A DNA stretch of 64,000 nt from Nocardia colli (GCF_008704205.1 NZ_VXLC01000014.1:496001-560000); one strand, 5' to 3'; positions 34,277 through 43,374 are shown, counted from the first letter of the stretch. Made by a program: numbers and translations. Notes: generated by a model not told the origin, from the sequence alone.

Positions 34277-34423
34277 GTTGCCTGGCTGTGCTTCTTCGGT
34301 TGCCACCCGCGGCATCACTCGCCGGCGTTCCTGCCCATGTCTACGCCCAGCGGCATCGTGCACCTGATGCTCGAGGTGGGGGACGCCGACGACGTCGGGC
34401 TGTGCCTGGATCGCGCGCAGTAA
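34277..34423 (+). pseudogene. Fragment of extradiol dioxygenase
   Basis: 48 codons reading FFGCHPRHHSPAFLPMSTPSG, then IVHLMLEVGDADDVGLCLDR and a stop. This is the middle of a BphC/HsaC-type iron-dependent extradiol dioxygenase, where C/N-PRHHS and HLMLEV carry an iron-ligand histidine. Nothing of the rest of the enzyme is found on either side. It lies in the untranscribed region upstream of the DUF89 gene. Confidence 0.65.
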
Positions 34424-34731
34424 TTGGATTGCCCGCGAATCCACGGCCGTGCGCCTGTGGGGCCACGACTTTACGGTCGGGCAGTGCCGGCAGTGACGAT
34501 GAGTCGGCCGCGGCGCGGATGTTCGAAGGCTGCCCCGGGTTGTGGCCGGCGGGCCATTGACTGCGTCAGTTCGATCAACCCGATGCAGGGTGGCCGCGTC
34601 CAGGTCGGTGTCGTCTTCGGAATGGAATTGACGTTCGTGCTCATTCCCAGTGCTGGGCAAGCCCTGTTTTCCGGCGAGTGGGTACTTGATAGGTTCCTGG
34701 CTCGTATGTCGGAAAATGTGGGTGGTGCAAC
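34424..34731. other. Intergenic region upstream of EspR-like regulator
   Basis: No convincing gene. A frame from 34424 to 34741 has no coding character. It should contain the promoter of the regulator that starts at 34732. Confidence 0.4.
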
Positions 34732-35250
34732 GTGGAAGTAATCAGCGCACTCGTAGAAAATGATCTAGCTTGCCAGCTGAACCTTTTGTTCGAACAATGG
34801 CAGCGAGGGCACGGGCGATTGCTGACCAACCGTGAAGTAGCCGATCTGGCCACGGCCGAAGGGTATCCGATGTCGGCTTCGTATGTGTCCCAGCTGCGAA
34901 CCGGAGCTCGCGGCAATCCGTCGCGGACGATTCTGTCGGGGCTCGCTCATGTATTTCACGCTTGCTCGGACCCATTGCGGGCGCCGAGCGGTGCGACAAC
35001 CGCGGTGGGTGACGACCAGCTGATCGGCAAGGTGGCCGATCTCCGGTTGCGTCGACTGCTCTACTCGGCCGATGGCCTTTCAATGGCGGCCTATGACATC
35101 TTGATCGCGTTTACCGACAAGCTACGACGTGCGGAGTGCCTGCTGGTAGATACACCGGAGACGTTGGCCGCTCTACTTCAAATACTCGCACGGACGAAGT
35201 CCGGTGCCGGCCGTCCACCGTTGCGGGCCCGGCGGAGAGCAGCTCCGTAG
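34732..35250 (+). CDS. EspR-like XRE-family nucleoid regulator
   Basis: 172 residues. The N-terminal half parallels mycobacterial EspR closely: LACQLNLLFEQW, then LLTNREVADLATAEGYPMSASYVSQLRTG, then NPSRTILSGLAHVF. The C-terminal helices (LRLRRLLYSADGLSMAAYDIL to LRRAE) match the EspR dimerisation part. EspR in Mycobacterium binds many loci including ESX genes and cell-wall functions. The protein here has a longer, arginine-rich tail. GTG start. The MFS gene begins 122 bases downstream. Confidence 0.8.
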   Translation: MEVISALVENDLACQLNLLFEQWQRGHGRLLTNREVADLATAEGYPMSASYVSQLRTGARGNPSRTILSGLAHVFHACSDPLRAPSGATTAVGDDQLIGKVADLRLRRLLYSADGLSMAAYDILIAFTDKLRRAECLLVDTPETLAALLQILARTKSGAGRPPLRARRRAAP

Positions 35251-35372
35251 GGCGGGGGCGGGTATCCGGAGTTCCAGCCCGAAGACCTACCGGGACAATA
35301 GGTTCACTGAATCGTCTTCGTTACTCCCATGTCTGGGGTGAACCTCCACGAGCACCTGTCGACAATCAGACG

Positions 35373-36557
35373 ATGACAGTCGGCACTGGGCCTTTTGTAC
35401 GCGACCGGATGACGGTCCTGGCCTACAGCGTGCTGGGCGCGTATACATTCTGGCTGTATGCCTTCGGTCCCGCGCTGTCGTTGCTGCGCGCCGAACTCGG
35501 CTTCTCCTACACGATGATCAGCATCTACTCCGCATTGTGGGCGGTGGGGTCGATCTTGGCCGGGCTGATTTTCCTGGCACTGGCTTCGCGCATCGGACGG
35601 CGCGTGCTGCTGTGGTCCTCGGCGCTGGTGACTTGCGGCGGTGCCGCGATGTTCACCCTCTGCCACGGCCTCGCGCCTACGCTCGTTGCGGCGTTGGTCA
35701 TGGGATGGGCCGGGACCACGGTGCAGATCACGACTCAATCGGTGCTCGCCGACCGGCACGGCCCACGTCGGGACACCGCCTTCGTGGAGTCCAATATCGG
35801 CGCCGGCGCGGCTGCGGTGCTGGCGCCAGCGGCGCTGGGGATCCTGCAGTCCACCCCGGCTAGCTGGCGGGCGGGGATGGCAGTGCCCGCCCTGGCCTTG
35901 GCTGTGTTGTTTCTGCGCTACCACCGGGAATCCTTCCCGTCCGCCGTGTCGCACACGGTCGGCCGTGCGGGGCGTAGATCCGGGCTGCCCTGGCCGTGCC
36001 GACTGCTGTGTGTGCTGGTGGCCGTCGGTATCGGCGTCGAATTCTGCGTGGTCTACTTCGGTGCCGAATTGCTCGTTGCCACAACGAATCTGGGGACCTC
36101 GACAGCGGCCACGGCCATGACGGCTTTCTATGCCGGCGTTCTCCTCGGCCGCATCGCAGGTGCACGGCTCACCGGTAGGTTCGGCCGCACCGGTGTCCTC
36201 GTCGGCTGGTCACTGGCGATCACCCTGGCAGGACTGCTCACACTGCTATTCAGCGCGAACGCTGTCGTAGCGGTGATCGCATTGTTCGCCACCGGCCTGG
36301 GCATTGCCAACCAGTTCCCCCTGGTGCTCGCGTTGGCGTTGGCTGCCGCTCCGAACCGCACGGATGCCGCGAACGCTCACGCCCAACTGCTCGGAGGTGT
36401 TGTGGTGCTGGCTTTTCCGTTCTTGCTCGGCACCATCGCCGACCATACCGACCTGACTGCCGGTTTCACCGTTGCCCCCGCTTTGACCGCGGCCTCCGCG
36501 CTATGTCTGGTCGCCACCCTCCGCGCAACTGCCATCAAAGTCTCAGCCGCGACATAG
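35373..36557 (+). CDS. MFS transporter
   Basis: 394 residues from ATG 35373, the normal 12-helix size. LASRIGRRVLLWSSALVTCGG after the second to third helix is the MFS loop 2-3 motif (normally G-x-x-x-D-R-x-G-R-R), with Ser/Arg replacing the Asp. RLTGRFGRTGVLVGWSL at the 8-9 loop is the mirror motif. Many long hydrophobic helices run to the C-terminus. Probably exports or imports a small organic molecule. It may be co-transcribed with the EspR-like regulator upstream. Confidence 0.85.
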   Translation: MTVGTGPFVRDRMTVLAYSVLGAYTFWLYAFGPALSLLRAELGFSYTMISIYSALWAVGSILAGLIFLALASRIGRRVLLWSSALVTCGGAAMFTLCHGLAPTLVAALVMGWAGTTVQITTQSVLADRHGPRRDTAFVESNIGAGAAAVLAPAALGILQSTPASWRAGMAVPALALAVLFLRYHRESFPSAVSHTVGRAGRRSGLPWPCRLLCVLVAVGIGVEFCVVYFGAELLVATTNLGTSTAATAMTAFYAGVLLGRIAGARLTGRFGRTGVLVGWSLAITLAGLLTLLFSANAVVAVIALFATGLGIANQFPLVLALALAAAPNRTDAANAHAQLLGGVVVLAFPFLLGTIADHTDLTAGFTVAPALTAASALCLVATLRATAIKVSAAT

Positions 36558-36574
36558 CCAGTTCGGGGACACGA

Positions 36575-36841
36575 TTATGCCTCCCTGACCAGCCTCCACG
36601 GACGGGGACCTGCAACGTGCTCGCAGATCCAACTGAGCCATCCATCGTACTCCTCGTGATAATTGCCTTGGTTCAGACATTCCTGCTGGGTCTCGCAGCC
36701 GTCGGTGGAACAATCGCTCAAGGTGCTTGATACCCTGGACTCGTTGGCGGGAGATATCTCTAGTTGAGAGGTGGCCATGCCGGCCAGAACCAGCACTGGA
36801 GTGAACATTATCAATACGTGCAAAAGTCTCTTCTTTTCCAT
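36575..36841 (-). CDS. Small secreted cysteine-containing protein
   Basis: 88 residues with a classical signal peptide: MEKKRLLHVLIMFTPVLVLAG, cleavage likely after ATS or near it. The mature part is about 65 residues with four cysteines (SDCSTDGCETQQECL and later WICEH), enough for two disulfides, and is rich in acidic and serine residues. A strong GGGGAG sits 6 bases before the ATG, which supports a real gene. Family unknown. The local GC is lower than the surroundings. Confidence 0.6.
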   Translation of the reverse strand: MEKKRLLHVLIMFTPVLVLAGMATSQLEISPANESRVSSTLSDCSTDGCETQQECLNQGNYHEEYDGWLSWICEHVAGPRPWRLVREA

Positions 36842-36905
36842 GTCGTCTCCCCAATAGTTCGATCAGAAGCGGTATTCGATGGGATGGCCATTCTTTCACG
36901 AATCG

Positions 36906-37124
36906 CCGTGACCGGTCCGAGCGTTTGATCCACAGTCTTTCGGCAAATAGTAGGCGCAGATCCAGGGCGCGCTCGAATCTGCAGCAGCGCGGGCGGGGGT
37001 GGTTCACGTGGTTTCTGCCGACGCGCCAGCCGATGACGCATAGCAGCGGGCGAAGGCATTTACCCCCGACTAAGAGGAAGTCGTGCCGGAGTTGGGTGAC
37101 CTCGCGCGGCAGGTCGGCGTCGGC
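36906..37124 (-). pseudogene. Second isoprenyl diphosphate synthase remnant
   Basis: In frame with the eis remnant upstream, residues read LPREVTQLRHDFLLVGGKCL followed by RPLLCVIGWRVG, matching the intact synthase at 56644-57759 (LPGEVTQLLHDFLFAGGKRL, RPLLCVIGWHVG). Similarity continues weakly through the place of the DDLMD motif, here decayed to LWIKRSD. The DNA of the best part is about 80 percent identical to 57465-57600. It has no start and no C-terminal half. Confidence 0.8.
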
Positions 37125-37244
37125 GCCGGAATGACCATGGCGATGACCCCGGAGGAAGTTCGCGGCAGCGACAAGTGTACCCGCGAATGGAGATGCCCGG
37201 AACCTTTGCTTCGCAGTCGACCCGCGGTGGCCAATGTGCTGGCA

Positions 37245-37802
37245 CCCCGGAATACGTTGCCGCCATCGGTTGTGGAGCTCGGCGATCAGCGGAAATGCCG
37301 CATCGAAACGCGTCAGCTCCACCTCGGCCGAATCCGCGACGGTAGAACGGAATTCAGCGAATCGCCGGTCGATGGCCACCCGGTTCTCGAGGATCGCGGG
37401 GCCGTAGCCGAACCGACCGTAGATCGTGGCACTGCTCGCATTCAAGATGGTCAGCGCCAGTCCGGCGTCCTCCGTACGCCGATGTTGCTCGGTATACATT
37501 GCACGCAGAATTCCGCGCCGTCGGTGAGTCGGAACAACAACGACCCCGTTGATGCCGCAGGCTTCGATAGTTCTCCCATCAGGAATCGTCAAAGTCATCG
37601 CGCGATCGGTCACATGGCCCACGATTCGTTCCCCGACGACTGCCAGCAGACCCCGCTCGATCGGGAAGGCCAAGCGACGCCGCGCGGTGACCTCCGGACT
37701 CTGCTGAAACAGTCCACCAAAGGCGTTGGCCATCAGGAGATGCACTGCGGGTTCGTCTTCGGGCGTCGCGGAACGCAAACAGACTCCGGACGGCAGGGGC
37801 AT
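37245..37802 (-). pseudogene. Truncated Eis-type GNAT acetyltransferase
   Basis: From ATG 37802 the first 186 residues are a good Eis N-terminal GNAT domain: LRSATPEDEPAVHLLMANAF, then GINGVVVVPTHRRRGILRAM (the acetyl-CoA binding loop) and ASSATIYGRFGYGPAI. Eis proteins are about 400 residues with a second GNAT and a sterol-carrier-like domain; here the sequence changes character after RWRQRIPG and runs into a prenyl synthase remnant. Eis acetylates aminoglycosides and host or bacterial proteins; this copy is unlikely to fold fully. Confidence 0.75.
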
Positions 37803-37810
37803 CCGTCGAC

Positions 37811-37999
37811 CTACCCCTGCCACGGACAAAGTTCGATCGGCCGAACTCGAACGAACGTAGCACTATCCCGCTTACTCGTTATGTAACCATTCCTCCGGTC
37901 GATGTACGCGAAGTTGCTCATGTCCGCAACGATACCGAAATCTATTGCATGCCAACCTTCCCACACCATGGAAGTCGAAATCCAGCAATTCGGGCACAT
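37811..37999 (-). CDS. Possible 62-residue cysteine-containing protein upstream of eis
   Basis: From an ATG at 37999 the frame begins MCPNCWISTSMVWEGW and ends ELCPWQG, just 8 bases before the eis ATG. A CxxC at the start and unusual tryptophan content make it look non-random, and its end would supply the ribosome site for eis. There is no strong ribosome site of its own. It could be a small zinc protein or a peptide precursor; no evidence decides. Confidence 0.35.
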   Translation of the reverse strand: MCPNCWISTSMVWEGWHAIDFGIVADMSNFAYIDRRNGYITSKRDSATFVRVRPIELCPWQG

Positions 38000-38450
38000 A
38001 TTTGATATGGATATTTCAACCTTAGATCCTCTGAGCCTGAATGAATTGCCAGGCGCGATCGGTCTGCCGTTTGAACGTCCGCGGCCACCGTGCCTCGATG
38101 GCAGCGGCGCGTTCAGGAAACTGGGTGGCTGGGGCGAAGCGTCATCGCGAACATTCAGTCGAGCGTCAGGCTCGCCGCATGCCGACGAGATCTGCGCGAC
38201 GCGCACCGTACAGCCGGGTGCTCGGGTCAGATGTGGCCGACCGCGATCGTGTGCCGGAGCCATCGGCGCCGGGCATGGATCGCGGGACCGGTCACAGGCG
38301 GCCGGTTTAGGGTGGAAGACACCATATCGAAGGAGTCCTTGACTTGTTTGCACACAGTCGACAGGGATGAATTCGGATGGTAGGCCCTGGCCTCGGATGG
38401 CCGTCCGAGGCCAGGGCCGCTCATCCGTGGCTTCTTCTCGATGCCGTTGA
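38000..38450. other. Intergenic region with no recognised gene
   Basis: Several frames overlap on both strands but none resembles a known protein or has a good ribosome site. A GC-rich inverted stretch, GGCCTCGGATGGCCGTCCGA, near 38389-38408 could act as a terminator for the convergent RidA gene. Confidence 0.4.
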
Positions 38451-38966
38451 TTACTGCGACTCGCTCGGCGCTGTTTGTCGAACCTCGGCAAGCAGTTCGA
38501 TTTCCAAGGCGAGATCGGCCGGCAGCGAGGCGACGCCGACGGCGAGCCGCGCGTGGCGGCCGCAATCGCCGAAAACCTGCACGAAGACTTCCGACGCTCC
38601 ATCGATTACCTGGGTGTGCTGGGCGAAGTCAGGTGTCGCGTTGACCACGCCTCGCACCGAGACGATCTGTCGTACTCGGTCCAGCGAACCCAATTCGTGC
38701 CGGAGGGTGGCCAGGGCACTCAGTGCCGCCAGTCGGGCCGCCGCGCGACCGGCCGCGACGTCGAGGTCCTCGCCCAATCGACCGACGATGAGCTGTCCAT
38801 CGACGGTGATCGGGATATGACCGCCCAGCACGAGCAACGAGCCGGTGCGCACAGCGTTGACGTACTCGCCGGCCGCCGGGAACGGGTCGGGGAGGACAAG
38901 ATTCAGCACTTGCACCTGGGCCTCGAAATCGGCTCTCGCACCGGCATCACTGTGTTGTGCGCTCAC
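38451..38966 (-). CDS. RidA/YjgF-family protein
   Basis: 171 residues, the longer form of the family. VNAVRTGSLLVLGGHIPITVDG and LEIELLAEV are characteristic of the YjgF fold, with DVAAGRAAARLAALSALATL in the helix. RidA proteins hydrolyse reactive enamines/imines or act as trimeric tailoring enzymes in biosynthetic clusters. The catalytic Arg is present in a neighbouring strand (SVRGVVNATPDF), where family members have V-R-x-x-V-N. The gene lies upstream of an ABM monooxygenase and a methyltransferase on the same strand, although gaps of about 100 bases separate them. Confidence 0.85.
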   Translation of the reverse strand: MSAQHSDAGARADFEAQVQVLNLVLPDPFPAAGEYVNAVRTGSLLVLGGHIPITVDGQLIVGRLGEDLDVAAGRAAARLAALSALATLRHELGSLDRVRQIVSVRGVVNATPDFAQHTQVIDGASEVFVQVFGDCGRHARLAVGVASLPADLALEIELLAEVRQTAPSESQ

Positions 38967-39113
38967 AAACGAAGCCTTGCACGTTGTCCGGTTCGAGGTC
39001 GATTACCTCCGGGGTAAGGAACCGGTTTGCTTGTCGCCGGAGCCGTGCTCACGGCAGAGTTCAGGTGTCGCTAGCACCTCGCCCGAATCGGACAGGGGCG
39101 CGGTGAGTGACTG

Positions 39114-39449
39114 TCAGGTTTGAGCCGATGCGACGTGTACGGCTTCGACGTCATATAGATGCGGATCGAACGCCGAGGCGATCGCGGCGCATCGGCTCAA
39201 ATGCTCACTCGCGCGAGGATCTTGCATCATCGCCTGGAAATCTTCGGCGGTCTGCCACTGTGCATAGTTGACTACCCGCATGCCGTCGAGACTGAGATGA
39301 ATATTAGCAGAGATGAATCCGGGCATATCCTGCATGACCTCGGTTGTTGCAGTATTCAGTAACTCGACCAATTGCCTGGCGTGCTCGGGCTTTACGGTAA
39401 AAATGTTGATCAACGTAGCGCAGTCCGCATGCTCTTCGATTACTGTCAT
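39114..39449 (-). CDS. Antibiotic biosynthesis monooxygenase (ABM) domain protein
   Basis: 111 residues, one ferredoxin-like ABM domain: CATLINIFTVKPEHARQLVE opens it, MPGFISANIHLSLDGMRVVNYAQWQTAEDFQAM is the core, and MQDPRASEHL follows. Such cofactor-free oxygenases dimerise and oxidise quinol-like or polyketide substrates. Between a RidA gene and a methyltransferase gene on the same strand, suggesting a small aromatic-tailoring set. Confidence 0.87.
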   Translation of the reverse strand: MTVIEEHADCATLINIFTVKPEHARQLVELLNTATTEVMQDMPGFISANIHLSLDGMRVVNYAQWQTAEDFQAMMQDPRASEHLSRCAAIASAFDPHLYDVEAVHVASAQT

Positions 39450-39536
39450 GATTTACCACCTGATAGGAATTCGGGGGACCACGGATTTCTGGAATACGGA
39501 CAGGCCGCTGCGAATCGGCCGCCGCATGCACAGTCG

Positions 39537-40592
39537 CTACTGCTTGACAGCGACGATCATCGACTCGGGGCCGACGAGTGGCTCCACATAGCTCTGACTG
39601 AACCCGGCCTGCTCGAGCCAGTCGCGGCACTCGGCCGCCGTGTAGTCGAAGCCGCCTTTGGTCTCGACCAGCATGTGCAGGCTGATCAGCATCCCGGCAA
39701 CATTCTCCCGGCGCTCGTCATCGATCACGACGTCGTTGATGATCAGCGCGCCGCCGGGCGGCAGCGCTTCATACGCTTTCGAGATCAAGGCCTGTTTCTC
39801 GCTGATGCCCCAATCGTGGAGGACGTGGCCCAGGATCAGAACGTCGGCGGTGGGCAATGGATCGACGAAGAAATCGCCGGGATAGAACCGGACCCGATCG
39901 CCGAGACCGGCCGCGCGCACGTAGTCGTCGAACAGTGGCGCCACCGGCGGCATGTCGAACCCGCCGCCGGACAGGCCGGGATACCGGGCGGCGACTTTCA
40001 CCGCCAAAGCCCCTTCGGCGCAGCCTATGTCGACAAAGCTGCTATACCGAGCCCACGGGAACTTCTCGGCGATCGCGTCGGCCGCCTCGTTGCTCCATGC
40101 CGACATCGCGCGCATGAACCCCCGTAGCAACGCCGGATCTCGGTAGATCATCGTGAAGAAATCCGCGGCCTCCGCTTGATCATCCGCTCGGCCGCCGCGG
40201 CGCAACATGTCGGTGAGTTCGCCCCACAGCGGGTAGACGCGGGAGTTGTAGTGTTCGAGCAGGCCACCGATGTATCCCGGTTTCGCCGGGTCGAGGAAGG
40301 CGTCGGTTTCCGGAGTATTGGCATAGATCCCGTGCTCGCGCGTCAACATTCCCAGACCGACCAGCGCATCGAGGAAGTCTCGGGAACCTCGCGGATGTAT
40401 ACCGATCCGGCCCTGCAACACATCCAATGGCAACGGCTGCTTCGCGAGCTCGGAGAACACTCCCAGCTCGACCGCGCTGAGCAGAACCTTCGACGCCCAA
40501 AAGCCCATCGCCAGGCTCTTGATCCCACCACTGGTGATGTCTGTCGAGTGCTGTCTCCCCGCATCCGTGCCCGTGCTGCTCTTGTCGGTCAT
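39537..40592 (-). CDS. SAM-dependent O-methyltransferase, COMT type
   Basis: 351 residues from ATG 40592. The N-terminal dimerisation domain (GFWASKVLLSAVELGVFSEL) precedes FVDIGCAEGALAVKVAARYP (SAM motif I), then DRVRFYPGDFFVDPLPTADV, LILGHVLHDWGISEKQAL and LPPGGALIINDVV. The HDWG/HDW is the catalytic His region. This class methylates hydroxyl groups of aromatic natural products. Together with the ABM and RidA genes downstream on the same strand it may form a three-gene tailoring unit. Separate family member from the longer methyltransferase at 5865. Confidence 0.9.
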   Translation of the reverse strand: MTDKSSTGTDAGRQHSTDITSGGIKSLAMGFWASKVLLSAVELGVFSELAKQPLPLDVLQGRIGIHPRGSRDFLDALVGLGMLTREHGIYANTPETDAFLDPAKPGYIGGLLEHYNSRVYPLWGELTDMLRRGGRADDQAEAADFFTMIYRDPALLRGFMRAMSAWSNEAADAIAEKFPWARYSSFVDIGCAEGALAVKVAARYPGLSGGGFDMPPVAPLFDDYVRAAGLGDRVRFYPGDFFVDPLPTADVLILGHVLHDWGISEKQALISKAYEALPPGGALIINDVVIDDERRENVAGMLISLHMLVETKGGFDYTAAECRDWLEQAGFSQSYVEPLVGPESMIVAVKQ

Positions 40593-41070
40593 CGTCAGCC
40601 TCTCGATATGTACGCAGTTGCGAAATCGGTTCGGACATGTACACATTCGCGCGGTTGCTGATGCGAGAACCAACGCAGACCTTCACTGGGGGATCGGAAG
40701 TCGAAGGTCTGCGTGGCTCGCGCAGAGCAACATCGGCAGCACTGAAGTTGTGTGAATGATGTTGCTCGCCGACGAGTATTGCCGACCGAACAGTTTGCGG
40801 CACAGACCTGTAGCCACCGATGGGAACAGTCGACGACGCCGACCCAGCCGACGGTCTCGCCGAGCCACTCCACGCGCCTCCAGGCAGTCGGGAAACCGAG
40901 TCCGGCGGTACGGAACTCCTGCTCGACGTGACCGGCGCCGTGGCAGACAGACTCCGAAACGCGTACGGCGTTCAGTCATGGCGTGGCCACAGCCCAAGAA
41001 GTCCTTCGGTGTCCGAGACGATTTGAACCCATTCTCAGTGTGGGGAAGGAAGGTGGCCGGCCGATGCCAG
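40593..41070. other. Region between methyltransferase and broken peptidase
   Basis: No recognised gene. A 68-residue frame (40820-41026, plus strand, starting MGTVDDADPADGLAEPL) is the most protein-like, acidic and proline-rich, but lacks a ribosome site. The upstream part should hold the methyltransferase promoter. Confidence 0.4.
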
Positions 41071-41707
41071 TCAGGATGCGGGTGAACTGAGTGTGAGAGT
41101 GCCCGTGTGGGTGTCGAGTTCGGCGGTGGTGCCCAAGGGGGCGGCGTGTGGGTCGGGTCCGTGGCCGAGTTCGAGGCCACCGAGGATCGGAATGTCGAGT
41201 GGGCTCAGCCGGTCGCGGAGGACGTCGGTGAGGTGCCAGCCGCGGTCGGTGTAGTCCTCGAAACCGGGGAAGCGGCCCAAGACGATTGCGCGCCGACCAT
41301 CCCGGCAAGTGCGCCGAGCCAGCCGCCGATCAGGATCCCCTCGGCTCGGCCGACGACCTCGACCGCAGTCGAGGTCAGTTGTGGGTTGCGGTGCAGCAGT
41401 GGTTTGGGATCGGCGCGGATCGCATCGAAGTCGAGACCGTCCAGAATGCGATAAGCGCCTGCGCCACCGCGAGTGGTAATCACCGCCCGGACTGTTGGGT
41501 CGGTGTAGGCGGCGTTGAGGTCGGCGAGCCGATCGTTGTCGCGTCCGGCCATGTAGCCGTGCCGGTCCAGGACGTGATTACCCACTTCGACCTCGAAACC
41601 CCAGTCCCGCAATATTTTTGTGCAATCGTCGATCGCAGCGGGCGCGGGTAGCTGGCCTGGGATACCAGCCGGACGTGATCACCGGCTCGCAGCCGTGGCC
41701 ATGGCAT
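41071..41707 (-). pseudogene. Broken S66 LD-carboxypeptidase
   Basis: Three frames together resemble an S66 (MccF/LdcA-like) peptidase: LRAGDHVRLVSQAS at the start, WGFEVEVGNHVLDRHGYMAG and RDNDRLADLNAAYTDPTVRAVITTRGGAGAYRI in the second, EGILIGGWLGALAGMVG, then FEDYTDRGWHLTDVLRDRL in the third. The part that normally holds the catalytic serine (a GYSD/GFSD block after DPKPL) is missing: DPKPLLHRNPQLTSTAV jumps straight to the later segment. With at least two frame changes and this deletion it cannot be active. The intact enzyme would recycle cell-wall peptides or detoxify peptide-nucleotides. Confidence 0.8.
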
Positions 41708-42455
41708 CGTCGCCAGGTCGTTTGATCGAGCACGGTCTTGGCATTCGGAACTCCGCAGGCCTCGTTCAATGCCCGCAGTTCGGCTCGCTCACCGGCGTGT
41801 GTCGCGCTGCCTGCCCAAGCCGATCGCCGACGCCACCTTGGAGCTCGTCGACAAGGGCGCTGCAAGGCCGGTACGACGTCGAAGCAGCACCAGGAGACAT
41901 CGCTCGTCAAGAATACGTACGCGCCCAACGAGTTCCGCGCCAAGCAAGTGGTCCGCAACGGGAGTCTTCGGTGACGGTGAAGCGTGTACGGAGCTGTCAT
42001 CCGCCGCGCGATCGCGGACGCCGAGCTTGCGGTCCCGTCGAGCGGCGGCATAGACGGCACTGCTGGATTCAGCAGGCACGGATCGCTTGCACCGCAATAG
42101 CAGTGATAGCGTCGGACCGGTCCCACGGTTGAAGGGCAGTCTTATCTGAATCACCCGACGCAATGCGCTCGGTTGCGGAGAAGAATGTACCGGTTGCAGA
42201 ATGGGAACCCGCCATGCTCCATCGATCGAACGCGATTCTTTCGGCTGCGACTTTCCTGGCCGCTGCGATGATGATCGGCGACTCTCGCTGAGGGCGTTCG
42301 TGACCGTGTATGAGCACTTTGCCGTTGGTGGGATGTATACGATCTGGTGGGGGATAGGTGAACCTCCCGGCTCCGCGCTGCCCGAGGAGTAGTGACGGGG
42401 GTCGGCCTTCGGAGTCCGGAAACTCTAGGCCAGGAACCATCGAGACTCTTCCGCC
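41708..42455. other. Gene-poor region with palindrome copy 4
   Basis: No intact gene seen. GGACCGGTCC at 42114-42123 is a shorter relative of the 12-bp palindrome. At 42214-42291 a 25-codon frame (MLHRSNAILSAATFLAAAMM) looks like a signal peptide with nothing behind it, perhaps the stump of a secreted protein gene. Confidence 0.4.
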
Positions 42456-43374
42456 GTGAGGCAGACGTTCTTGGAACTGCTCGACAGAATCACTCGAACT
42501 CTGGGTGAGCAGTTGGCTCGCGAGGCTCGTGGCCTCGCGATTACCTACGGTCATACCGCAGAAGAACTCACCGAGGCGGCGCGGCGGTATTCGAGGGCAG
42601 ACGTGCAAGCGGCCGCGTCGATACGCGCTGCCGCGGGCCTGAAAAAAATCACCTCGCCCCCTATCGGTCCCGATTCGGGCGGAGGTCTCCGTCGCGCTGA
42701 GCCGGCTCCGCTGGGTGCGTTACTCGACGCCGGTGCGGCCGGTGCCAGCAACATCGAGCTGACCAGGGCTTTGAAGGGCCTCGAACGCGAATACGGGCCT
42801 TATCGCCTCCGGCGGCTGATTGCTTGGTATAAACCTGACTCGAGTGGAGTCTCTCCCGAGATTCATATGGCCGCAGCCATATGCGCCGACGACGGCACCT
42901 ACGCCGGTAAGCTTTCTCGCTACTTCAAGCGGGATTCGGACAATAAGATCGTGGTGCACAATCACAATATCGTGCTTCTTCCGCAGTTTCGTGGGCACGG
43001 ATTCGCAACAGAGTTCGCCAAAGCTGTCGAGAACTACTACCGCCGATCGGGAGTGGACCGTATCGAGCTCTACGCCGGGGGGGCGAGATGGCGGCTACGC
43101 CTGGGCCCGCGCAGGCTATGGCTGGGACCCTCAGCGTGAACGGCTAGCGGAGACGACCGAATCCTTGACAAAAAGAATTGAGCACATCATCCAATATGAC
43201 CATGACGTATCGCCGGCCGACAAATCCTTGCTCGACGCAGTCCGTACCCGGTTCGCTGGTCCGGCGGTGAACTACCCGTCGCCGAGCGAACTGGTCGCGC
43301 TGTCCGGGGACAATCCGAAATTGGGTGAGCGACTGATGCGCGGATCAACGTGGTATGGAATGAAGAAATTGTAA
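42456..43374 (+). pseudogene. GNAT-like domain protein frameshifted at a G7 tract
   Basis: Two frames join to about 305 residues. The N-terminal half is helical (RQTFLELLDRITRTLGEQL) with a linker. The C-terminal half has VVHNHNIVLLPQFRGHGFAT, EFAKAVENYYRRSGVDRIEL and YAGGRDGGYAWARAGYGWDP, which look like a GNAT-type acetyl-CoA fold (Q-x-x-G-x-G-F/A). I recall this arrangement in secreted or phage-associated actinobacterial proteins. The switch is at seven Gs (43077-43083); six Gs would restore one frame to the stop at 43374. The start is a GTG at 42456. It may be a sequencing artefact, decay or slippage. Confidence 0.6.

Noticed and set aside
37083..37886. A 267-codon plus-strand frame opposite the eis remnant
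   Set aside because: It is the complement of the GNAT and prenyl synthase coding sequence and shows no protein family.
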